Below, piece by piece: positions 1-9,517 of a stretch of 46,558 nucleotides of DNA (position 1 is its first letter; every line of letters begins with the position of its first letter). The notes below the pieces were generated by a model, which worked only from the letters and a program-made list of their open reading frames with translations, searched no databases and had not been told where the DNA came from. The translations under genes and the position numbers were made by a program. Origin of the DNA: Acidimicrobiaceae bacterium (GTDB lineage Bacteria; Actinomycetota; Acidimicrobiia; Acidimicrobiales; RAAP-2); contig PMPX01000141.1 in NCBI GenBank assembly GCA_003169235.1, forward strand, positions 204 to 46,761, written 5' to 3'.

Positions 1-2
1 AG

Positions 3-1415
3 ATGTTCGTGGGCGTGGGCGCCAGCCGGGTCCGGGACCTGTTCCAGACCGCCCGCAAGCAGGCCCCCGCCATCGTCTTCGTCGACGAGATCGACTCCAT
101 CGGCCGCAAGCGCGGCGCCGGCCTGGGCGGCGGGCACGACGAGCGTGAGCAGACCCTCAACCAGATGCTCTCGGAGATGGACGGCTTCGACACCTCCGAG
201 GGCGTGGTGATGATCGCCGCCACCAACCGGCCCGACATCCTCGACCCCGCCCTCCTGCGCCCGGGGCGCTTCGACCGCCAGATCGTGGTGCCGCTGCCCG
301 ACCTCGAGGAGCGGCTGCCCATTCTGCAGGTGCACTGCAAGGGCAAGCGGATGGCGTCCGACGTCGACCTCGGCATCGTGTCCCGGGGCACGCCGGGCAT
401 GAGCGGTGCCGACCTGGCCAACCTGGTCAACGAGGCGGCGCTCCACGCCGTGCGCCGGGGCAGCGCGGAGATCGCCATGGCCGACTTCGAGACGGCCCGC
501 GACCGGGTGCTGCTCGGACAGCGCCGCGAGTCCATGGTGCTCTCGGAGGCCGAGAAGGAGCGCATCGCCTACCACGAGGGCGGCCACGCCGTGCTGGCCT
601 ACGTGCTCGAGCACGCCGACCCCGTGCACAAGGTGACCATCCTCCCGACGGGCATGGCGCTCGGCGTCACCCACCAGCTCCCGATGGAGGAGCGCCACAT
701 CCACCCCCGCCAGTACATAGAGGACTCGCTGTGCGTGCGCATGGGCGGGCGTTGTGCCGAGCTGCTCGTGTACGGCGACCTGTCGACCGGGGCGGCCAAC
801 GACCTCGTCGGCAACACGGAGCTGGCCCGCAAGATGGTGCGCGAGTGGGGCATGAGCGAGGCCATCGGCCCGATGGCCTGGGGATCCCAGGGCCAGGTCT
901 TCCTGGGCGAGGACCTCATGCACACCCGGGACTACTCCGAGGACACGTCCAAGGTCATCGACGACGAGGTCGAGCGGATCCTGCGCTCCGAGGAGACGCG
1001 GGCCATGGAGACGCTGAGCAAGCACCGGGGTGGTCTCAACGCCATCGCCCGCGCGCTGCTCGACAACGAGATCATCGACGGCGCCGAGGTGGCCCGCCTG
1101 GTCGACGAGGCCCACGGGTCCCCCGTGCACACCGAAGGGGCCAAGTCGGTGCCGCACTTCCACGCGGGCGCCATCAGCGCGCCGGCTTCGAACGGTGGCG
1201 TCCCTGCCGGCGCCGCCGGTGGCAACGGGGCCGGCAACGGACACGGGCCGCACCACCAGCCTGTGTCCGATGGCACGGCCGGCGCCGTCACCGTGCCGGC
1301 CGCACCTGCGCCACCGGCGGGCCAACACCCCGACGCCGAGTCGTGGCCACCCCCGGCGTGGCCCCCGCCCGCCGACCCCACGGCCGGCGCCCCGGAGGGA
1401 CCCGCAACCCGCTAG
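3..1415 (+). CDS. ftsH: ATP-dependent zinc metalloprotease FtsH, 5' end truncated by window edge
   Basis: AAA+ motifs ([29 protein letters not shown]), zinc protease motif HEGGH; Gly/Pro/Ala-rich C-terminal tail. Confidence 0.95.
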   Translation: MFVGVGASRVRDLFQTARKQAPAIVFVDEIDSIGRKRGAGLGGGHDEREQTLNQMLSEMDGFDTSEGVVMIAATNRPDILDPALLRPGRFDRQIVVPLPDLEERLPILQVHCKGKRMASDVDLGIVSRGTPGMSGADLANLVNEAALHAVRRGSAEIAMADFETARDRVLLGQRRESMVLSEAEKERIAYHEGGHAVLAYVLEHADPVHKVTILPTGMALGVTHQLPMEERHIHPRQYIEDSLCVRMGGRCAELLVYGDLSTGAANDLVGNTELARKMVREWGMSEAIGPMAWGSQGQVFLGEDLMHTRDYSEDTSKVIDDEVERILRSEETRAMETLSKHRGGLNAIARALLDNEIIDGAEVARLVDEAHGSPVHTEGAKSVPHFHAGAISAPASNGGVPAGAAGGNGAGNGHGPHHQPVSDGTAGAVTVPAAPAPPAGQHPDAESWPPPAWPPPADPTAGAPEGPATR

Positions 1416-1449
1416 CCGCAGCCCGCTCGGCGGGGCGAACACCCGGAAC

Positions 1450-1474
1450 GAACCAAACCGGGTTGCGCTGCGTC
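1450..1474 (+). promoter_or_regulatory. Candidate ECF-type promoter (GAACC-N16-CGTC) upstream of the sigma factor gene
   Basis: GAACC at 1450-1454, 16-nt spacer, CGTC at 1471-1474, 10 nt before the ATG at 1485; pattern resembles autoregulated ECF promoters. Confidence 0.35.
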
Positions 1475-1484
1475 ATGAAGGGGG

Positions 1485-2036
1485 ATGGTGGAGCAACAGC
1501 TCGCAGAGTGGCTCGAGGACGGCTACGTGGCATCGTTCCGCACCGCCTGCCTCATCCTGGGCAACCGGGCCGACGCGGAGGAGGCGGTCCAGGACGCGTA
1601 CCTGCGGGCCTGGCGCTTCCGCGACTCCCTCACCGCCGTGCCGAGCATCCGCCCCTGGCTCTACCGGGTGGTCGTCAACTCCTGCTACTCGAAGCTGCGC
1701 CGGGAGATCCCCCACCGCGACCGCCGGGCCGGTGACGAGCCGCTGGCGCACGTCGCCGACGGCGGTGCCGGTCCCGAGGTCAGCGCCGAGCAGGCCGAGG
1801 TGGCCGGGACGGTGCTCGCCGCGCTGCAGCAGCTCCCGCTGTCGCTGCGCGTGCCCGTCGTCCTGCGGTACTACGCCGACCTGAGCGAACGCGACATCGC
1901 GCTCGCCATCGGGCGTCGCCAGGGCACCGTCAAGTCCCGCCTGCACGAGGCCCGCCGCCGCCTGGCGGCCGACCCCGCCCTGTGCGCCCTGGCCGGCGCC
2001 GGGGACGCACCTCGCACCGAGGAGACCGGCCCATGA
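1485..2036 (+). CDS. RNA polymerase ECF-type sigma-70 factor
   Basis: Sigma2-like region (ADAEEAVQDAYLRAWRFRDS, PWLYRVVVNSCYSKLRR) and sigma4-like region (LSERDIALAIGRRQGTVKSRLHEARRRL). Confidence 0.9.
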   Translation: MVEQQLAEWLEDGYVASFRTACLILGNRADAEEAVQDAYLRAWRFRDSLTAVPSIRPWLYRVVVNSCYSKLRREIPHRDRRAGDEPLAHVADGGAGPEVSAEQAEVAGTVLAALQQLPLSLRVPVVLRYYADLSERDIALAIGRRQGTVKSRLHEARRRLAADPALCALAGAGDAPRTEETGP

Positions 2037-3247
2037 CCATGCTCGACGACGATCGCCTCGCCTCCCTGTTCGCCCGGGCCGGGGCCTCCTTCGAGGTGCC
2101 CGCCTCGGGAACCGAGGACATCCTGGCCCGTGCGGCCGGCTCCGGCCGTGGCGCGGACGGCGACAGCGATGGCGACGAAGCCGGTGACGGAAGACCGGCC
2201 GCGCCGGTCGAGGCCACGCCGATCACGGGGGGCCGGTCGCACCGGCTCGTGGCCGCCGCGGGCCGGCACCGCGTCCTCTCGGCGGCCGCCTGCATCGTCG
2301 TCGCCCTCGTCGTCGCCGGCACGGTGGGCGCGCTGGTGCACTCGCCGTCGGGGACCGCGCCCACCTCGAGCCTGCCACGGACGGGACTGGCCGCACCCCT
2401 GCCCGTCAGCACCACGACCGTCCCGCCGGGCTATGCCGTGGCGGGCGGCGCCGCCAATGCCCCGGTGGCGTCGCCGTCGGCCGGGGCGGGGCACGCGGCG
2501 TCGACGCCGGCGGTCACCACGCCCACGGTGCCGCCCACGCTGCCGGCCGGAGCCGTCGGCCAGCCGTCGAGGATCGAGCAGACCGGGACCCTCGGGTTGT
2601 CGGTCGGCCGCGGTGACCTCGGCCGGACCATGACGCGGCTGACCTCGCTGGCGGGAGCATCCGGAGGCTTCGTGGCGAGCTCGCAGACGCAGTCCGGCGC
2701 CGCCACCGGCAGCACGCCGTCCGGCACCATCACGCTGCAGGTGCCGGTCGACGACTTCGCGACGGTGCTGCAGCAGGCCCAGGCGCTCGGCAAGACCTCG
2801 GACCTCACGACGAAGGCCACCGACGTCACGGGCCAGTACGTCGACCTGCAGTCGCGCATCACGGCGCTCGAGGACAGCCGGCAGCAGTACCTGACGATCC
2901 TGGCCAAGGCCACGACGGTCGGCGACGTGCTGGCCGTGCAGGAGCAGCTCGACACCATTCAGTCCCAGATCGAGCAGCTCCAGGGCCAGTTGAACCTCCT
3001 CAACGGCCAGACGACGTACTCCACGTTGACCGTCGACGTCACTGAGGGTGCAGCGCCGGCACGGCCGGGACCCGTCCCCGAGTCGGGCGTCGTGCGGGCC
3101 TGGCACGACAGTGTCGGGGGATTCGTCACCGGCGTGGAGGGCGTCATCCGGTTCGCCGGCCCGGTCCTCTTCGTGCTGCTGTGCCTCGGCATCCTCTGGG
3201 TCGGGGGGCGCGCGCTGTGGCGCCGCTACCAGCGGCACAACCTGTAG
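2033..3247 (+). CDS. DUF4349-type membrane protein, putative anti-sigma factor
   Basis: ATGA overlap with sigma gene; cytoplasmic N-terminus, TM segment, extracytoplasmic coiled-coil region (VDLQSRITALEDSRQQYLTILAKATTVGDVLAVQEQLDTIQSQIEQLQGQLNLLNGQTTYSTLTV), C-terminal TM. Confidence 0.75.
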   Translation: MTMLDDDRLASLFARAGASFEVPASGTEDILARAAGSGRGADGDSDGDEAGDGRPAAPVEATPITGGRSHRLVAAAGRHRVLSAAACIVVALVVAGTVGALVHSPSGTAPTSSLPRTGLAAPLPVSTTTVPPGYAVAGGAANAPVASPSAGAGHAASTPAVTTPTVPPTLPAGAVGQPSRIEQTGTLGLSVGRGDLGRTMTRLTSLAGASGGFVASSQTQSGAATGSTPSGTITLQVPVDDFATVLQQAQALGKTSDLTTKATDVTGQYVDLQSRITALEDSRQQYLTILAKATTVGDVLAVQEQLDTIQSQIEQLQGQLNLLNGQTTYSTLTVDVTEGAAPARPGPVPESGVVRAWHDSVGGFVTGVEGVIRFAGPVLFVLLCLGILWVGGRALWRRYQRHNL

Positions 3248-3274
3248 CGACGGGCGCTCAGGGGCCGATCACGC

Positions 3275-4741
3275 TCAGAGGCCGATGGCAGCCGCCAGCG
3301 GGATCCCGGGCATCGTCACCACGCCGATCCCGCCGGAGGGGCCGGCATCCTCGCTCACCGCCATGGGCCCGCTCGAGCGCACCACGATCGGGTCGAAGCC
3401 GACGTTCTGGAGCGGCGCGCCGGAGACCGACCCCGTCGTGCCCCCGGGCACCGTCGCCGTGCTGATGGCCCGCTCGCCCGACGACGTCACGGCGTACACG
3501 GTGTAGCTCTCGGCCGCGCCCGACGTGTTGGTCAGCGCCAGGGAGTTGAGCACGACGCCGGTCACGGCGGGGCTGGCGCTCGTGCCCGGCGGCGGCACCA
3601 GCCACTCATCCGTCGGCGACGCGATGCTCGCCGCGTCCACCGCCATCGCCATGCCGGCCTGGGGAGCCGGGGACGACCCGGGCATCGACGCCGTCCGCCC
3701 GACCACCACGCCCGGGCCGCCGGTGGCGTCGATGACGGCGGAGTACGTCGCGCCGTGCGGGATCCGCGTCTGCGCGCCCGTGGCCAGGGCCCAGGTGCTG
3801 TGCGGGGCGACCGTGTCGCTCAGCGGGGCGAGCGGGCCGGATGCGAGGCGCAGGTGCACGGTGACCGACTCGGGCGCCGCGCCGGGGTTGAAGACGTCGA
3901 TCTCCGACGATCCGCCGTCGACGTCCTCGCTCTGCGGGATGGACCAGTGCGGCTCGGGGCGCGCCGCCCCCGGCACGAGGGCAAGGCCCGCAGAGGGCCC
4001 CGAGAACCCCTGGACCTCCGAGGCCACGACCCGCCCCGTCCTCGTGGCGACCACGGTGCTCACCGTGGACGCGCTCTGCACCTCGGACGCCACGTTCTCG
4101 ACTTCGACCTGCCCGGGCTGCAGCACGATCCCCTGGTAGTTGATGGGATGCACCGAGCCCGTCGGGGTGATGAAGCTCAGGTCGACCACGACGGGCGTCG
4201 ACGTGGGGTTCAGCAGCGAGATGTAGAGCGGATCCGAATTGGACGTCGTGCCGCCGGGGAAATACCAGTCGGCCGCCGTCGTGCTCTGGCACGGCGCCTG
4301 GGACCAGCCCGACGTGCCGTGGACGACCTGGGTGACGGCGACCCCGCCCCCGGAGACCGTCACCATTTCGCCCTCCCACGATCCCGACGACAGCGGCGGG
4401 ATGCTCGGCACCGCGACCCCGCGGGCGGGGACGGAGACCGCCGTGTGCACGACCGCGTCCGAATCGGTCACCGCAGTGACGATCGCGCCGACCGTCCGCG
4501 CCGAGGTGTTGGTGAGCACCACGAAGCCGGGCGCGAGGCCCGACGCGTTCGACTGCCCCGTGCAGTACCAGGCCGTCGACTCCGCATCGGGGGCGCCGAC
4601 CAGAGCACTCGGCGTCGCCGGTGCGCTCGGGGGGGTCGACGCGCCCCGGACGCCGGCGACGACGCCCACTCCCACCACGACCACCACGACGAGGGCGAGC
4701 ACCAGCCAGCGGCGCTCGGGGCTGCGGTGGGCGGGGCTCAC
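3275..4741 (-). CDS. DUF5719-like secreted/membrane-anchored protein
   Basis: GTG start (MSPAHRSPERRWLVLALVVVVVVG...) overlapping the upstream stop as GTGA; single N-terminal TM, repeated Ig/immune-like beta segments. Confidence 0.65.
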   Translation of the reverse strand: MSPAHRSPERRWLVLALVVVVVVGVGVVAGVRGASTPPSAPATPSALVGAPDAESTAWYCTGQSNASGLAPGFVVLTNTSARTVGAIVTAVTDSDAVVHTAVSVPARGVAVPSIPPLSSGSWEGEMVTVSGGGVAVTQVVHGTSGWSQAPCQSTTAADWYFPGGTTSNSDPLYISLLNPTSTPVVVDLSFITPTGSVHPINYQGIVLQPGQVEVENVASEVQSASTVSTVVATRTGRVVASEVQGFSGPSAGLALVPGAARPEPHWSIPQSEDVDGGSSEIDVFNPGAAPESVTVHLRLASGPLAPLSDTVAPHSTWALATGAQTRIPHGATYSAVIDATGGPGVVVGRTASMPGSSPAPQAGMAMAVDAASIASPTDEWLVPPPGTSASPAVTGVVLNSLALTNTSGAAESYTVYAVTSSGERAISTATVPGGTTGSVSGAPLQNVGFDPIVVRSSGPMAVSEDAGPSGGIGVVTMPGIPLAAAIGL

Positions 4742-7700
4742 CGCTCCTCCTCGCCGGCCGGTGGGGCCGACACGCCCGCCGTCGAGGCCGCACCCGTCCG
4801 CCGTGGGCGGCCGATCAGCGCGCCGGCGAGCACGACCCAGACGGCGAGCTCGAGTGCGACCGCCAGGGGGACAAAGGGAAACTGCGAGAGTGAGAGCGAC
4901 GCCTGCCCCGTCGTGGTGGCGTACTGCGCCGCCCAGCCGAACGCGGGTCGCTGCGTCACCGAGCGGCCGTCGATGCTGAGGTCGAAGCTGCCGGCCGGCG
5001 CGTAGCCGGCATAGAGAGTGCCGGTCGTGACGGGGCCGGTGGCCGCTCCCCCGCTCGAGATGGCACTCAGCACGGGCTGCCACCCCGCCACGTCCCCCGC
5101 ACCCGGGTACGACCATGCCTGCACGGTCGGCAGCGCGTCCGCCCGTGCCCCGGTCACCGGCATGTCCTCCCCGTTCTCGAACACCTGGACGCCGAGCTCG
5201 CCGGGCACGACCTGCAGGTCGTCCTGTTCGAGGAGGTCGGTGTCGATGCCCGGTGGCGGCGGCGCGCTGACCGACGCGGGCACCGTGCCCACCATGGACG
5301 GCGCCACCCCGTCGAGGGCCACGACGTAGCGCACGCCGGCGGACGCCAACAGCCGGCCCAGGTGCACGGTCCCGCCCGACACCGCGAGCCGGACGGCATC
5401 GGCCACCTGCTGGGCGGGACCGGCACCGGCGGGGGTGAACACCTGCGCCGAGTCGGGCAGCCCCTCGGGCGTCAGCGCGAAGGCCAGGCCCTGTTGCACC
5501 TCCCACCCACCGGCGGGCAGGGCGCGCGGGTCACCGAGCCACAGGACCCGCGTCACGCCGCCCGTGCTCGGGCGGCTCAGGAAGGCGAGCGGCTGCTCCA
5601 CTCCCTGGGACGGGAGGTCCCAGCGGCCGCCCGCCGTCGCGGCCACGACGGGGAGGAGGCCGAGCGCCACGAAGACGAGCGCGGTGACGCTCACCACCTG
5701 GCGCCACCCGAACTCGCGGCCGGTCAGGTCGTTCTCGAAGGCGGCGATGCCGAAGCCGACGCAGGCGGCGACGGCCAACGCGGCGGGTGCGAGGACCACC
5801 GACTCCGACGGCGTGAAGGAACCCAGGTCGCCCCGCGACGCGGCCAACGCGAGGCCCCACGACGCGCACGCCATGACCCACAGGCGCGCCGCCCAGATCA
5901 GGCGGGTCCCCCGCCCGAGGACGAGGGGCAGCGCCGCCGCCACCACGAGAAGCCAGACGATGGGCGAGCGGGCGGCCGGCCCGATGGCGAAGCGGATGAC
6001 CTCGCCCCAGCCCGGGGCGTTCGCCGCGGCGATCGGCAGGCCGAAGATGGCCACGGACCCCTTCCCCGCCAGCACCGTCCCGATCACCCAGGGCGCGGCC
6101 AGCACCAGGGCGACGCCGATCGCCTCGGCCGCCACCACCAGGATCCGCCAGCCGGCGTCGCGCGAGCCCACCAGAATGGAGCCCACCGCCCAGGCCAGTG
6201 CGGTGATCACGACCAGCGGGACCACGGCCGGCGCGAAGGCCGCCGCTGCCGCGATCACGGCACCGAGGACGGCGACCTGGCCCAGCGGGCGGCTGCGCCA
6301 CTTCGGTCCGGGCTCCTCCCCGAACGGCGCCACGCGGGCGGCGCGGGCCAGCCCGAGCGCGATGAAGGGAAAGGCCGCGTAGGCGACCAGGCCGTCCCAG
6401 CGTCCCGTGCCCAGCGCACCGTAGGGCAGCGGCAAGCCGAGGTAGCAGACGACCGCGACGACGCGGGCCCGGGCCGACACCACGGGGCGCATGAACCGCG
6501 AGACGCCCCAGGCGCCGAGCGGGATGCAGCCGAGCAGCAGGACCCGCTGCAGGGTCCCCATGGCGCCGAAGAGGACGGTGCCGGTGATGCCGACGAGGCC
6601 GAACGCGGGTGAGGAGGGCGCGGTGGTGCCGACGCCGGCCGACTGCCAGCCCGAGAAGAAGTGGTGCCAGCTCGCCGACCACGACGGGAGGGGGGCCAGC
6701 TGTCCCACGAAGGGCAGGGTCCCGAAGAAGAGGTCCCGCGTCCCGACTGCGATCACGGCCAGCGCGACGATCATCACAAGGGCGCGCTGGCGTCCCGTGC
6801 CGAGCGGGACCGAACGGACCTTGCGGCCGAAGCGGTCCCGGCCGGCGCGCCGGCCCAGGTCGTCGAGCTCGTCGAAGTCGGTGTCCTCGCTGAAGGCCGC
6901 CCCGACGCTGCCCGTGAGGACGGCCACCTCGTCACGTTCGTCGTGCCGCTCGGCCCGCTCCCTCGAGACGGCGACGGCATTGGCGGCCACGAGGCCCTGG
7001 TGGGTGAGCCGGCTGAGGTAGCGGGACAGGCGCGCACTGCCCCGCACCTGGAGGCGGCGCACCTCGGCGTCGGGGAAGAGGCGGTGCTCCGCCAGCTCGC
7101 CCCTGAGCACGGAGATCTCGGTCAGGCGTCGGGCATTCCACCGCCACGCGCCCATGCCGGCGCGCACCCGGTCGCGGTCGCGCGCCAGCACCGCGATGAT
7201 CACCTCGCCGAGGGCGAGCAGGGCCGCCTGCGGCAGCACGCGCACCAGGTGGACCCGCGTGTAGCACTTGAGGACGGCGCGCAGCTCGTGGCGCCGTTGG
7301 AGCATCTGCATCGTGACGGTGTGGCGCCCCTCGTCCACGCCGAGGACGGCCAGGGGCTCGAGCCCGCCGGCCACGGCTTCCCGGTGTCGCACACGCGCCT
7401 CGGGCGCGACGACCACGCGTGACCCCGCCACCTGAGAGCGCCACGACAGGTCGAGGTCCTCCCCCATGGCGACGATGCCGCCGTCGAAACCCTTCAACTC
7501 GGCGAAGAGGTCCGCCCGGACCAGGATGCAGCCCCCGGGGGCGACGAAGACGTCGCGGACCGCGTCGTGCTGGCCGTGGTCGACCTCGCCCTCGACGATG
7601 CGGTCGACGACGGCGCCGGTCTTGTCGCAGCTCATCCCGACGTGCAGCAGGATGCTCGGGTCGTCCCAGTTGACGAACTTCGGGGACACCACGCCGGCAT

Positions 7701-8040
7701 TGGAGCGGAACGATTCCTCCACCATCTTGTGGACGGCGTCGGGATCGAGCGCGACGTCGTCGTGGCACAGCAGGAAGAAGGCGGCCCCCTCCACCATGGC
7801 GAGCACCTCGTTGGAGGCCGCCGAGTAGCCGGGTCGCCCGGGCAGGTGCCGCACGAAGGCGTCCGGGAAGACGTGCCCGACCCGCTCCGTGACCCCCGCC
7901 TCGTCGTCACCGGTCGAGAGGACCAGGACCGAGAGCTCCCCGTAGTCCTGAGCGGCCAGGGAGGAGAGGGCCTCGTCGAACCAGGGCCCGGGATCGGTCG
8001 TGACCACGACGGCGACCACGGCCGGCACTTGGGCGTCCAT
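4738..8040 (-). CDS. GT2 family glycosyltransferase fused to a large polytopic membrane domain (1100 aa)
   Basis: N-terminal GT2 fold (CHDDVALDPDAV, GFDGGIVAMGEDLDLSWR) followed by many hydrophobic segments and an extracytoplasmic C-terminal part. Confidence 0.85.
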   Translation of the reverse strand: MDAQVPAVVAVVVTTDPGPWFDEALSSLAAQDYGELSVLVLSTGDDEAGVTERVGHVFPDAFVRHLPGRPGYSAASNEVLAMVEGAAFFLLCHDDVALDPDAVHKMVEESFRSNAGVVSPKFVNWDDPSILLHVGMSCDKTGAVVDRIVEGEVDHGQHDAVRDVFVAPGGCILVRADLFAELKGFDGGIVAMGEDLDLSWRSQVAGSRVVVAPEARVRHREAVAGGLEPLAVLGVDEGRHTVTMQMLQRRHELRAVLKCYTRVHLVRVLPQAALLALGEVIIAVLARDRDRVRAGMGAWRWNARRLTEISVLRGELAEHRLFPDAEVRRLQVRGSARLSRYLSRLTHQGLVAANAVAVSRERAERHDERDEVAVLTGSVGAAFSEDTDFDELDDLGRRAGRDRFGRKVRSVPLGTGRQRALVMIVALAVIAVGTRDLFFGTLPFVGQLAPLPSWSASWHHFFSGWQSAGVGTTAPSSPAFGLVGITGTVLFGAMGTLQRVLLLGCIPLGAWGVSRFMRPVVSARARVVAVVCYLGLPLPYGALGTGRWDGLVAYAAFPFIALGLARAARVAPFGEEPGPKWRSRPLGQVAVLGAVIAAAAAFAPAVVPLVVITALAWAVGSILVGSRDAGWRILVVAAEAIGVALVLAAPWVIGTVLAGKGSVAIFGLPIAAANAPGWGEVIRFAIGPAARSPIVWLLVVAAALPLVLGRGTRLIWAARLWVMACASWGLALAASRGDLGSFTPSESVVLAPAALAVAACVGFGIAAFENDLTGREFGWRQVVSVTALVFVALGLLPVVAATAGGRWDLPSQGVEQPLAFLSRPSTGGVTRVLWLGDPRALPAGGWEVQQGLAFALTPEGLPDSAQVFTPAGAGPAQQVADAVRLAVSGGTVHLGRLLASAGVRYVVALDGVAPSMVGTVPASVSAPPPPGIDTDLLEQDDLQVVPGELGVQVFENGEDMPVTGARADALPTVQAWSYPGAGDVAGWQPVLSAISSGGAATGPVTTGTLYAGYAPAGSFDLSIDGRSVTQRPAFGWAAQYATTTGQASLSLSQFPFVPLAVALELAVWVVLAGALIGRPRRTGAASTAGVSAPPAGEEER

Positions 8041-8102
8041 CAGGTGCCAGAGGCTATCCGGTCGGGGTTCCGCCCCTCAGGCACGGAATTCATCCCAGCT
8101 GC

Positions 8103-8131
8103 TTGCTACTGTTTAACAAAGGTGATACTCT
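8103..8131 (+). promoter_or_regulatory. Candidate sigma70-type promoter for the 8211 gene
   Basis: TTGCTA (8103-8108), 17-nt spacer, TACTCT (8126-8131) in a locally AT-richer stretch. Confidence 0.35.
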
Positions 8132-8210
8132 TGCACATGAACGCAGAGGTCTGGCCGGCGGGCCGCTGCGAACGGCTCTTCGGAGTGAACCGACCAGACA
8201 GGAGGCTCCC

Positions 8211-8579
8211 ATGCCTGACGTACCCACCAACCTCACCACCTTCTCGAAGGGTGTCACCGACCTTGCCCGGGACGCGGCGTACGTCGCCGTCGGTCTCGGC
8301 GTGCTGGGCTTCCAGCGGGCCCAGGTGCAGCGGATCGAGCTGCAGAACCGCCTGTCCCAGGACGTGGCGCTGGACCAGCGCATCGACGAGGTGCGCCACA
8401 GCGTCGCCAAGGGGTTCCAGCACGTCGACGACCTGGCCGAATCGGCCGTGCAGTTCGTCGAGACCACCCTTCAGCCGCTCGAGGACAAGCTGCCCCCCAC
8501 GGTGACGCAGCTGACCACGAAGGCCCGGGAGCAGGCCCGCGAGGTGCGGACCCAGATCCGCCAGCTGGTCAACGCCTGA
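8211..8579 (+). CDS. Small helical phasin-like hypothetical protein
   Basis: ATG at 8211 preceded by AGGAGG; 122 aa, amphipathic helices with no TM (DDLAESAVQFVETTLQPLEDKLPPTVTQLTTKAREQAREV). Confidence 0.65.
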   Translation: MPDVPTNLTTFSKGVTDLARDAAYVAVGLGVLGFQRAQVQRIELQNRLSQDVALDQRIDEVRHSVAKGFQHVDDLAESAVQFVETTLQPLEDKLPPTVTQLTTKAREQAREVRTQIRQLVNA

Positions 8580-8616
8580 ACCGACCCCGCCTCGGCGGCA
8601 CCGACGACGCTCGCCC

Positions 8617-9507
8617 TCAGTCCGCCTCCCAGGAGGCCAGGACGTCGGCGAGCGTTGTCGCGAGCGGGATGACCGGCTCCCAGCCGGTGGCGTCCCGCAG
8701 CTTGCCCGCATCGCCGCGGAGCACCGGCACGTCGACGGGGCGCACCAGCTCGGGGTCGGTCTCGAGCGCGAGGTCCGCGCCCGCCAGCTCCAGGAGCCGC
8801 GCCGCCACCTCCGACATGGCGACGTCGCGCCCGGAGCAGACGTTGTAGACCTCGCCCAGGACGCCCTGCTCCATCAGCAGGCGGTAGGCCGCTACCACGT
8901 CACGCACGTCGGTGAAGTCCCGCCGGGTCGTCAGTGTCCCGACCCGCAGGGCCTGGGCACCAGAGCGGCGGGCGTCGACGATCCGCTTGGCCAGGGCGGG
9001 CACGAAGAAGTTCGGGGACTGGCCGGGGCCGATGTGGTTGAAGGGTCGCACCACGACCACCGGCTGCCCGTACCCCCGCCACGCCTGCAGGCTCACGTCC
9101 TCCGCCGCCAGCTTGCTCGCGGCGTAGGGGCTGGCCGGGGCCGTCGGCGTGTCCTCCGCCAGCGGGAGCTGGCCCGGGTCGACCACCCCGTACACCTCGG
9201 CCGAGCTCACGACCAGCACACGGGGGGCCACCGACAGCGTGCGGGCGGCCGCCAGGATCTCGGCGGTCCCGAGCACGTTGACCCGCAGCACCAGGCTGGG
9301 GTCCTCCCAGCTCTCGCCCACGTGCGTCATGGCGGCGAGGTGGTAGATCGCGTCGGGCACCACGTCGGCCATGACCCGGCGCACCGCCGGGCCGTCGGCG
9401 ACGTCGGTCTCGATGTCGATGACGGCGACCTCGTCCCCCTGATCCTTCAGGTGTGCGGCGAGCCAGTGACCCACGAAGCCCTTGCCGCCGGTGATGAGCG
9501 CGCGCAT
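8617..9507 (-). CDS. NAD-dependent epimerase/dehydratase, GDP-6-deoxy-mannose reductase / GDP-mannose 4,6-dehydratase-like
   Basis: MRALITGGKGFVGHWL Rossmann motif, SPYAASKLAAE (YxxxK), PFNHIGPGQSPNFFVP. Confidence 0.8.
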   Translation of the reverse strand: MRALITGGKGFVGHWLAAHLKDQGDEVAVIDIETDVADGPAVRRVMADVVPDAIYHLAAMTHVGESWEDPSLVLRVNVLGTAEILAAARTLSVAPRVLVVSSAEVYGVVDPGQLPLAEDTPTAPASPYAASKLAAEDVSLQAWRGYGQPVVVVRPFNHIGPGQSPNFFVPALAKRIVDARRSGAQALRVGTLTTRRDFTDVRDVVAAYRLLMEQGVLGEVYNVCSGRDVAMSEVAARLLELAGADLALETDPELVRPVDVPVLRGDAGKLRDATGWEPVIPLATTLADVLASWEAD

Positions 9508-9517
9508 CCGCGGAACC

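Noticed and set aside
1871-3238. Minus-strand 455-aa ORF antisense to the DUF4349 gene
   Set aside because: Arg/Gly-rich composition with no family signature; shadow ORF.
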